Assembly (NCBI GenBank): GCA_002887195.1
Contig: PJAB01001973.1
Coordinates: 1 to 11,193 of the forward strand
From: Chrysochromulina parva
Lineage: Eukaryota; Haptophyta; Prymnesiales; Chrysochromulinaceae
Direction: 5' to 3'
Length of the DNA: 11,193 bases
The translations under genes were made by a program, and so were the position numbers. Position 1 is the stretch's first letter. Each line of letters opens with the position of its first letter. Below are positions 5,993 to 11,193 of the stretch, piece by piece. The notes under the pieces were generated by a model, which was not told where the DNA came from, did no database searches, and saw only the letters and a program-made list of their open reading frames with translations.

Positions 5993-6751
5993 TCACGCTT
6001 TCATCTCCTGCAAGATGTTGCCGCCATCAACGACGAGACTCGCGCCGTTGACGTAGCTCGCAGCGCCGGAAGCGAGGAAGGCGACCGCTGCCGCCACCTC
6101 CTCCGGCCGGCCGGCGCGTCCGGGCGGAGTGGCGCGCGCCGCCGCTAGTTCTGCCGCGCTGCTTGCCCCGGTCGCGATCCAGCCGGGCAGCACGGCGTTC
6201 ACCGTCACCCCTGCCCCGCCGACTTCGAGCGCCAGTGCATGGGTCAGCCCGATCATCCCGGCCTTCGCCGCAGCATATCCGGCCTCGCCCGGAATAGCGA
6301 CGCGCGGCCCGGTGACAGAAGCGACCATCACTACCCTGCCCCAGCCGGCCCCGATCATGCCGGGAAGGCAGGCACGGGTGACGAGTGCAGCGCTCGTCAA
6401 GCTCACCTCCAACGCACGGGTCCAGTCGGTTGGAGACTGGTCCACGAAGGCGCGGGGCACCGAGGGCGCGCCGATAGATCCCATGCCAGCATTGTTCACC
6501 AGCACGTCAACCGGCCCGCAGGCCGCAAATAGCGCGGCGACCGCCGCCGGATCGGTCAAGTCTGCCACGTGGCCGCGGGCGGTGATCCCTTCCGCCGCCA
6601 GTTCCGCCGCCCGGTCGTGGATGCGCTCGGTGGTCGACACGATCTCAACTGTCATACCAGCCTGTCCGAGCGCACGGGCACAGGCGAAGCCGATCCCCTC
6701 TGCAGATCCCGCGCCCGTCACGAGCACGCGGTGACGCGCGCTTCTCGACAT
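5993..6751 (-). CDS. Short-chain dehydrogenase/reductase, bacterial FabG-like
   Basis: This 252-aa, complete, intronless SDR would catalyse NAD(P)(H)-dependent oxidation or reduction of a carbonyl/hydroxyl substrate. Visible: the cofactor motif TGAGSAEGIG (12-21), D64 of the VADLTD strand, NNAG (86-89), Ser145, Tyr159 and Lys163 of the catalytic S-x-Y-x3-K set (GYAAAKAG), LPGWIATG (188-195), and the C-terminal SYVNGASLVVDGG. Length is normal for the classical family. The second strand ends in IVSTTER with no Asp, which fits NADP(H) better than NAD(H). The usual catalytic Asn of the N-S-Y-K tetrad appears to be Ser117 (EVSLTSAALVTRA). The protein reads like a proteobacterial or actinobacterial enzyme and suggests horizontal transfer. 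The ATG at 6751 is in weak context (T at -3, T at +4). Substrate unknown; 3-oxoacyl-ACP reductase is only one option. Confidence 0.93.
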   Translation of the reverse strand: MSRSARHRVLVTGAGSAEGIGFACARALGQAGMTVEIVSTTERIHDRAAELAAEGITARGHVADLTDPAAVAALFAACGPVDVLVNNAGMGSIGAPSVPRAFVDQSPTDWTRALEVSLTSAALVTRACLPGMIGAGWGRVVMVASVTGPRVAIPGEAGYAAAKAGMIGLTHALALEVGGAGVTVNAVLPGWIATGASSAAELAAARATPPGRAGRPEEVAAAVAFLASGAASYVNGASLVVDGGNILQEMKA

Positions 6752-6774
6752 ACAATAGTAGCATGTCGTGAAAG

Positions 6775-6829
6775 AAGGTCGCGAAGAAGTTTGAGAAAGG
6801 TCAGTTGAATTTTGCGAAAGAAAAGGTCA
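6775..6829 (+). promoter_or_regulatory. Three AAGGTC(A) repeats upstream of the SDR
   Basis: AAGGTC(A) occurs at 6775, 6797 and 6823, each preceded by a purine-rich GA/AAAG run, 22 and 26 bp apart. They lie 24-78 bp upstream of the SDR ATG. They could be operator-like or simply purine-rich 5' UTR sequence of the minus-strand transcript. Confidence 0.35.
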
Positions 6830-6953
6830 ACATTCCCGACATGCAAGCCGACTCGGCCTCTATACACGAAACACAGACCGCTGAGGGCGATGCGGCGCGG
6901 AGATTCTCTCGTCTTGCGGACCTTGTTGACAAGTTTTTTGGTCCATTCGCGGG

Positions 6954-7688
6954 ATGGGCGTTCTCATGTTGGTCGCGTGTTGGCCACGTAGGCGCCAAAA
7001 AGATCCCAGCGAGCCGCGAATCATGACCGTGCCACTCACCAGGGAGTGGCTTCACGCGCTCGACCAGCTCCACGCTGGGGATCCACCCACTACCCTTGCG
7101 CAGCGCGTCACAAAAGCGCTGCTCCCCACAGAGCAGTTGGTCGACAAGGAACAGCAGCAGCGGCCCCGCGAAACGCTGGCGTCCAAGTCCATGCCAGGGA
7201 CCAAGTTACTCTCCTACAGGATACCGACAGCGGCCACCGTCAAAGCATCACGTGATGCCAAATCTGCGCCAGGAGCGACTCTGGGCGGTGGCTGCGCGAG
7301 CAAGCCAGTGGGTGAGCAGCGCACGATCTCGCAAGAGTTCTCCACCTCGGAGGTGAGCGCGCATGATCACACCGGGTCGCCGTCACCACATTGCCCGGCC
7401 TCGCCGCCGACGACGCAGCAGCAGCGCGCCCGCTTAGCAGCAGCTGTCTACTCTCGCCACACGAGTGCTGCCAGTGACGGGAATCGTGAGGATGACCGTC
7501 ATCAGCAGAGGAGCGTCTCTACTCCCAAGGGTTCACACACACAGCAGAGGAATAATAGGGAGAATGGACAGCAGGACGGCTACCGGTACATGTGGTCCGA
7601 CGTGCCCGGCCGCGTGCGCCAGCAGGAGACGTTGGAAACGGCGCCGTTGGATCCAGTGAGTCCACCTCGTGTGCTTCACCTCGTATGA
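6954..7688 (+). CDS. Uncertain open frame, product not recognised
   Basis: A 244-codon ATG frame with no domain I recognise. Codons from about 7023 to 7352 end mostly in G or C, as in the real genes of the window, and the translated part (MTVPLTREWLHALDQLHAGD) looks protein-like. The second half is Gln/Arg/Ser-rich and less convincing until 7576-7655. Two strong donor-like sites lie in frame: GAG/GTGAGC at 7350-7358 and CCA/GTGAGT at 7653-7661. The true gene may therefore be multi-exon, with the frame shown only partly correct. An overlapping frame at 6841-7026, with its own ATG, could hold an earlier exon; a possible acceptor (CTCACCAG) ends at 7042. Alternatively the whole stretch is noncoding. 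No paralogue is visible nearby. Confidence 0.3.
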   Translation: MGVLMLVACWPRRRQKDPSEPRIMTVPLTREWLHALDQLHAGDPPTTLAQRVTKALLPTEQLVDKEQQQRPRETLASKSMPGTKLLSYRIPTAATVKASRDAKSAPGATLGGGCASKPVGEQRTISQEFSTSEVSAHDHTGSPSPHCPASPPTTQQQRARLAAAVYSRHTSAASDGNREDDRHQQRSVSTPKGSHTQQRNNRENGQQDGYRYMWSDVPGRVRQQETLETAPLDPVSPPRVLHLV

Positions 7689-7868
7689 GTCAAGAGAGCT
7701 CGACGAGATCTCATCTCCGAGGAGCCCAAAGAGCTCGGCGAGTGTGGGCTTGCCGATGATCTCGCTCAAGCGTGCAAGCGGCGACAGAGTACGTGGATAA
7801 TGCGCTCGGCCGTCTTCTTAGCAGTTTGTTTAGGATACGAGTCATCCGTTGTCATCCGTGGCAAGTGG

Positions 7869-7887
7869 GTACTAGAGTGTCTAGTAC
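7869..7887. repeat. Inverted repeat, 8-bp arms, 3-base loop
   Basis: GTACTAGA-GTG-TCTAGTAC is a perfect inverted repeat. It could form a small hairpin in RNA from either strand or be a palindromic binding site. Another copy of the GTAC end motif follows at 7893. Confidence 0.9.
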
Positions 7888-7941
7888 GCAAAGTACGTAG
7901 CTTAATGTGAATCAAAGTACACGTTCAACACGTTGTACGTA

Positions 7942-7973
7942 ATATGAATTTCGTCGTTGTCTTCAATTCATAT
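7942..7973. repeat. Inverted repeat, 9-bp A/T-rich arms
   Basis: ATATGAATT and AATTCATAT are separated by 14 bases. The stem is A/T-rich and weak. It may be 3' processing or termination context for a flanking transcript, but nothing proves this. Confidence 0.75.
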
Positions 7974-8260
7974 ATTCATAAAACTAGCGCGTAAAATTAG
8001 CTCGTGGGTCGAACCGGGAAACGCCACCGCAGCCATATACCTCATACGGAACGAACGCCGCTCCTGCGACCCCCCTGCCCCCCCTCCTGGCCGCCGTCGT
8101 CCATGCTCGTCTGATGCTCGTGCGGCTGCTCGTGCGACCGCCTCCGACAGTGCAGATAGATACAGTATGATATAGCTCACCTTCATCAGCTGGCCACCCG
8201 CGCTATCACATCAAGACGCAATCTTGTCATGCAGTTGTAGTACAGTGCTGTCGCCCGGAT

Positions 8261-9487
8261 TCAGTTGCAACGATACGAGCAGATCGGCTTGCCATTGGCA
8301 CGGGTCATGGACTCGAAGCCCGCAAAGGATGCGAGCGGGCGCAGGGGCGAGAAGCTTGCCTCGGCGACCGGCCGCAACCGAGGGTACAGAGCCTCGCCGT
8401 GCCACGTGGGGCCGCCGATGCATCGGTTGAAGGCGGTCCCAGGCGGTCCGTCCGAAGGAAATTGCCGATTGCGCGCATCGCCCGCGTTGACCTGGCGCAT
8501 CGCCGCTTGCGTGCTGGTGACGAGGTCAGGCGGCTTCATGGGCCACTTCATCGGGATGGTCGACGCGTACGAGGGGTGTTTCCCAGGGTCCTTGAGCTCT
8601 CTCTGGCCGCCCGAACGCATTGCCTCCTGCATGCGCTTCTCGAGGCTCTCCGCCCCGTGGCGCGCTGCTGCCTCCTCGATCGCCTTCAGCTTCGCCTCCA
8701 TCTTTAACTGGACAGCGGAGACGATGGGCGCGGTCGTCGGCCGGCCAAGCGAGCCCTCGGCCGCGACATGGGTGAACTTGGGCGGGATGGACTTAGGCAT
8801 GTACTTGATCTTGGTCTCCGAGAGGAGTGCCGACCCGCCTGTGGCCAAGTAGTCGGAAAAGAGGAGCATGATGTTGGACAGCGCCGCTCGCTGCTTCTCG
8901 GAGCAGCGCCTCGACCATGACTCGATGATGTGCATGGCACCCGGCTTGAGCAACGCCTCCGCATGCGCGAGCTTGATCATCGAAAGCCAGACCTCGATCG
9001 AGTTGAACGACGTTGGGCTCTCTTTCGGGGCCGGTGGTACCTTATTCATCGACAGGTTGGTCGACAGAAGGCAGAAAGCGTTCCAGTCCGCAGCCGCTTT
9101 GGGGCCGACACTGAAGACGCCTGCTGTCTTATGGTGTGGAGGCTGCACCTCTTCCATTGCCTCCATGGACAGCTGCTCTGCCTCGTCCCAGTTGGCCACA
9201 GAGTCCATGATCTCATTCCTGGCACGCTGCCGAGGGTAGTCCACGCCATCGTCTGGCTCCGGGAAGCACCAGCGCCACCGCGCGCGCTGTATGGTACCAA
9301 GCTTGTTCTTGAAGAAGGGCCCTAGCTGGCTGAGCGGCTTGTCCTTGAAGATGGCCTCGGGCGAAAGCAACATTTCCGGGGAGTGTCGAGAGTGCGCCCC
9401 GGAAGCGAGGGCAAATTCACGTAACGATTTTTTGGTTTCTGTTTGTTCGCATGCAAGTCTAAAGTACATCAGACGCCTCCAAGACAT
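8261..9487 (-). CDS. Conserved-looking protein of unknown function
   Basis: I do not recognise this protein. From the ATG at 9487 it has 408 residues. The frame is open to 9535 but begins with TTG there. Third-codon G/C is very high from 9373 down to the TGA at 8261 and clearly lower before that, so translation may start at 9373 (370 aa, G at -3), or the upstream part may be UTR. Numbered from 9487, the protein has a soluble helical middle (about 130-200, with WLSMIKLAHAEALL and WSRRCSEKQRAALSNIML), a Lys/Glu/Ala helix likely to be a coiled coil (about 255-285), and a basic Pro-rich C-terminus. There is no signal peptide, membrane segment or known catalytic motif. It follows the transporter gene on the same strand. 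A GTAAGT donor (9558) and TTTCGTCTAG acceptor (ending 9490) suggest an alternative 5' exon. Coding status is fairly sure; function is open. Confidence 0.72.
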   Translation of the reverse strand: MSWRRLMYFRLACEQTETKKSLREFALASGAHSRHSPEMLLSPEAIFKDKPLSQLGPFFKNKLGTIQRARWRWCFPEPDDGVDYPRQRARNEIMDSVANWDEAEQLSMEAMEEVQPPHHKTAGVFSVGPKAAADWNAFCLLSTNLSMNKVPPAPKESPTSFNSIEVWLSMIKLAHAEALLKPGAMHIIESWSRRCSEKQRAALSNIMLLFSDYLATGGSALLSETKIKYMPKSIPPKFTHVAAEGSLGRPTTAPIVSAVQLKMEAKLKAIEEAAARHGAESLEKRMQEAMRSGGQRELKDPGKHPSYASTIPMKWPMKPPDLVTSTQAAMRQVNAGDARNRQFPSDGPPGTAFNRCIGGPTWHGEALYPRLRPVAEASFSPLRPLASFAGFESMTRANGKPICSYRCN

Positions 9488-9632
9488 GCCTAGACGAAAC
9501 CAAAGAATCCCCTCTGTGATCTCCGCTGATTTCAATTGGAATCAAGCACGGCACTTACGGTCTTCGGATCTCAAGAGGCAAGTTGCCAAGTTCATGCGAG
9601 TCCGTGGACTGCATGAAAGGTCGGAGGACGAC

Positions 9633-10997
9633 CTAGACGCGATGGCCGTGCAGGTCCCTGATAGGCGCGGAGACGATGGGCGAAAGCGGTACGATATTCT
9701 CTCCCTCGTCGGGCTCAGAGGTGTTGTCGCGCAAGCTCTTGACGAGTGAGTCGGTCTCTTCGTGGGACAATTGCCTTCGGTGGTGCGAAGCTGGAAGCCG
9801 GTCTTTCATGTCATGCCACATGCGCTCGGACGTATCCATGCTCTCAAGCCACTCCTTAGGCAGATTGTACTGCATGGTGGACGTGGCGACGAGCACGACC
9901 GCGAGCAAGAGCTGCGGCGTGATCGGCGCATGGAAGAGCTGCGTCGACACCGCCATCGTCACCATCATCGCGATCGCGTGCGCGTACACGCGCGCGATGT
10001 TGTCTGCGTACTTGAGGACGGCAGAGATGGCGAGGCCGTTGAGAGCGTTGCACACGACCACGATCCACGCGGAGTGATCGAAGCCGTGGAGGAGGCCGTT
10101 TCTCGCCATCGAGACGCCGTCCTTTTGCCATGCCGCAATCGCGTTGAAGCCCACGCCCCAAACATACCTGCGCAGCGTGGCGTGTGGCGTGTGGCGTGTG
10201 GCGGGAAGTCAAAGGGGATGTCCGTGTGAGCGAGCAGTGTGAGGAGAGCAGGGAAGGGGGGTGGGCTTTGGGAGAGGGGTGGGGATGGGCGGTGACAGCG
10301 GCCGTAGGGCACTTGGCGAGCGCTGCAGCCACGCCCGGCGGGCCGCGGCGCACATTTGGATGTTCTGCCAGTGTATCGAGGCCGTCGGTCGTCCCTTGAG
10401 CAATCGCTCATTGTAGATGCCTCCAAGCGCCGAGAGCAGCGACGAGAGGACGGAGAGGAGCCCACCGACGAGCGGATTGGCCGACTGGCTTTCCCGGAAG
10501 CCGTGCTTGCCGCTCGGCAACTGCGAGCACGCCGTGCCGCACGCGAGCGTCACCAGCGCCAGGTACTGCACTGCGGTGAGCCGTCGCTTGAGGAAGATGC
10601 GGAAGAGCAGCCCAGTGAAGATCGTCTTCATCTGCGAAAGCAGCTGGAACGTGGTCGGGTCGACCGCCTGGAGGATGAAAAAGATGCAGTTGTTGTTGAC
10701 AAAGTAGATGGCCGCGGGAAGCATGTACGAGAAGAACTCGGCGAGCGAATCCTCGTTGAGCACGGCGCCCACTTGCCCACGCAGGATGGAGGCCCCGAGC
10801 AGCACGCCCGAGATTACGAGCTTGAGCCCCTCGCTCAACATCGTGGACGAAGGCACCGAGTAGTCAAAGCCGCCGTGCGGGTTCTTCGACGCGGTCACGA
10901 GGATCGGCTGCAGCGACATGAGCAGCGCTGCTGTGCAGGTGTAGCTCGCAACACTCCTATCAAACATGCCCGGCGCGGGCTTTAGGACTTCTGCCAT
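9633..10997 (-). CDS. SLC35A-type nucleotide-sugar transporter, two exons
   Basis: Exon 1 is 10997-10354 and exon 2 is 10167-9633; joined they encode 392 aa. The Nuc_sug_transp family exchanges cytosolic nucleotide sugars (UDP-Gal, UDP-GlcNAc or CMP-sugars) for the matching nucleotide monophosphate across the Golgi membrane. Family hallmarks: SEGLKLVISGVLL (55-67), FVNNNCIFFIL (99-109), TTFQLLSQMKTIFTGLLF (115-132), GGIYNERLLKG (192-202), IHWQNIQM (208-215), and in exon 2 VVVCNALNGLAISAVLKYADNI, matching the family's LGGLxxAAVIKYADNI. About ten hydrophobic segments are visible. The intron splits codon 215 (phase 2) and its removal restores the motif exactly, which is strong evidence. ATG at 10997 has G at -3 and G at +4; the GTG at 11054 is rejected. 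A hydrophilic tail of about 70 residues follows the last membrane span. Substrate cannot be assigned. Confidence 0.95.
10168..10353 (-). other. Spliceosomal intron in the transporter gene (186 bp)
   Basis: Reading the minus strand, exon 1 ends ...ATCCAAAT, the donor is GTGCGCC, the acceptor is GCTGCGCAG and exon 2 starts GTATGTTTGG. The join gives Ile-Gln-Met-Tyr-Val-Trp-Gly. The intron length is a multiple of three but contains an in-frame stop at 10209. The donor is not the +5 G consensus. The region before the acceptor is a C/A-rich repeat rather than a T-rich tract. Confidence 0.93.
10181..10201. repeat. (CGTGTGG)3 repeat inside the intron
   Basis: Three perfect heptamer units just upstream, in the minus-strand sense, of the acceptor. 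On the transcript the repeat is CCACACG and occupies the place of the polypyrimidine tract. Confidence 0.9.
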
Positions 10998-11112
10998 CTC
11001 GCGCAGCGTGCGGTCCGACGCGAAGAGCGGTGGTCTGCGACTGACGTCCCTCACACTTCCTACCGGTAAAAAGAGTCAAGTCAAGTCAAGTCAAGTCAAG
11101 TCAAGATTCAAA
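10998..11112. promoter_or_regulatory. Divergent promoter between the transporter and the truncated plus-strand gene
   Basis: 115 bp lie between the two ATGs. The main element is a (GTCAA)6 run at 11075-11104. On the minus strand this reads as repeated TTGAC(T), containing TTGACTTGA, the same nonamer as in the other divergent promoter of the window (2343-2351). TTGACT/C is also the core of plant W boxes, but WRKY factors are not shown here. No TATA box is seen. Confidence 0.5.
11075..11104. repeat. (GTCAA)6 pentanucleotide repeat
   Basis: Six perfect units of GTCAA. It ends nine bases before the plus-strand ATG at 11113, so it would lie in the core promoter or 5' UTR of that gene. Confidence 0.97.
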
Positions 11113-11193
11113 ATGGCGGTCGCCTTTCCGCCGCCTTTGGTGCCCATCGCTGGCGCGAGCGATCGGGAGGGCAGATCTCGGCGCAACCGGCAC
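11113..11193 (+). CDS. Start of a gene cut by the window end
   Basis: ATG at 11113 has excellent context (AAA before it, G at +4) and opens a frame of 27 codons that reaches the last base without a stop. The visible residues begin MAVAFPPPLVPIAGAS and turn Arg-rich. That is too short for identification; an organelle-targeting N-terminus is possible but cannot be shown. The compact spacing to the transporter parallels the other divergent pair in the window. It may be only a chance open frame, since 27 codons in GC-rich DNA is weak evidence. Confidence 0.35.
   Translation, partial: MAVAFPPPLVPIAGASDREGRSRRNRH

Larger units (their letters stand above)
7689..8260. other. Spacer with hairpins, left of the unknown gene
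   Basis: No gene is supported. The right part should hold the 3' UTR of the minus-strand gene ending at 8261. The middle (7860-7990) is A/T-rich and GTAC-rich and carries two inverted repeats. 8075-8150 is C-rich, with GCTCGTGCG twice. A plus-strand frame continues from 7690 to about 7911 with moderate codon bias, and could be a further exon of the uncertain gene to the left, but three frames look equally plausible there. Confidence 0.5.

Noticed and set aside
6129..6734. 201-codon plus-strand frame opposite the SDR
   Set aside because: Antisense shadow; the minus-strand SDR has every family motif, so this frame is a by-product of its codon bias.
5993..6751. SDR as bacterial contamination
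   Set aside because: It is embedded between eukaryotic-type spacers with motifs shared by the rest of the window; transfer is more likely, though misassembly cannot be excluded from one sequence.
7533..7769. Minus-strand frame with a protein-like start (SEIIGKPTLAELFG)
   Set aside because: It begins at TTG with no in-frame ATG, and the rest is not protein-like; all three frames look plausible in this stretch.
8003..8025. Possible tRNA T-arm on the minus strand (GGTTCGACC)
   Set aside because: The flanking bases do not form the five-pair T stem and no other arms are visible.
10356..10985. 209-codon plus-strand frame opposite the transporter
   Set aside because: Antisense shadow with Arg/Glu-rich composition and no ATG-context support.
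10998..11054. GTG-started extension of the transporter
   Set aside because: The ATG at 10997 has a good context; the extension is not hydrophobic and resembles no targeting signal.

Overview
The window looks like nuclear DNA of a GC-rich single-celled eukaryote, most likely an alga. The evidence is a canonical eukaryotic protein kinase CK2 alpha gene, a Golgi nucleotide-sugar transporter interrupted by a 186-bp spliceosomal intron (10168-10353), ATG starts in purine(-3)/G(+4) context, an AATAAA signal after one gene, and wide gene-poor spacers full of short repeats. The lineage is not decidable from the sequence alone. A haptophyte or stramenopile alga is a guess from the GC-rich coding style, the GTGCGC splice donor and the plant-like CK2 sequence. 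Several long open frames begin only with GTG or TTG; I moved those starts to the first plausible ATG.

Layout, left to right. 1-551 is a spacer. 552-2258 (-) encodes a 568-aa nuclear-type protein with a coiled coil, a C2HC zinc finger, a Tudor-like domain and a C-terminal Myb/telobox-like domain. It is divergent from CK2 alpha at 2484-3596 (+), with a 225-bp shared promoter between the two ATGs. A repeat-rich spacer (3597-4390) leads to a GT34-like glycosyltransferase at 4391-5458 (+). After another repeat-rich spacer comes a very bacterial-looking, intronless SDR oxidoreductase at 5993-6751 (-). 6954-7688 (+) is a doubtful open frame with splice-donor-like sites. 7689-8260 is a spacer with hairpins. 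8261-9487 (-) is a well-supported coding region of unknown function. 9633-10997 (-) is the spliced SLC35A-type nucleotide-sugar transporter. At 11113, 115 bp from the transporter start and on the other strand, a new open frame in strong start context runs off the end of the window.

How the genes relate: this is eukaryotic gene order, not an operon, so shared function is not implied. Two divergent gene pairs (Myb/telobox protein with CK2 alpha; transporter with the truncated gene) have compact shared promoters that both carry the nonamer TTGACTTGA. The glycosyltransferase and the transporter would both serve glycan synthesis in the secretory pathway, but that is association only. The SDR is the best candidate for horizontal transfer.

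I see no CRISPR array, rRNA, convincing tRNA or recognisable transposase. The most interesting points are the unusual domain mix of the Myb/telobox protein, the bacterial-like SDR with Ser at the usual catalytic Asn position, the duplicated proline-directed phosphosite cassette in the CK2 alpha tail, the shared promoter nonamer, and the collinear short repeats on both sides of the glycosyltransferase gene.
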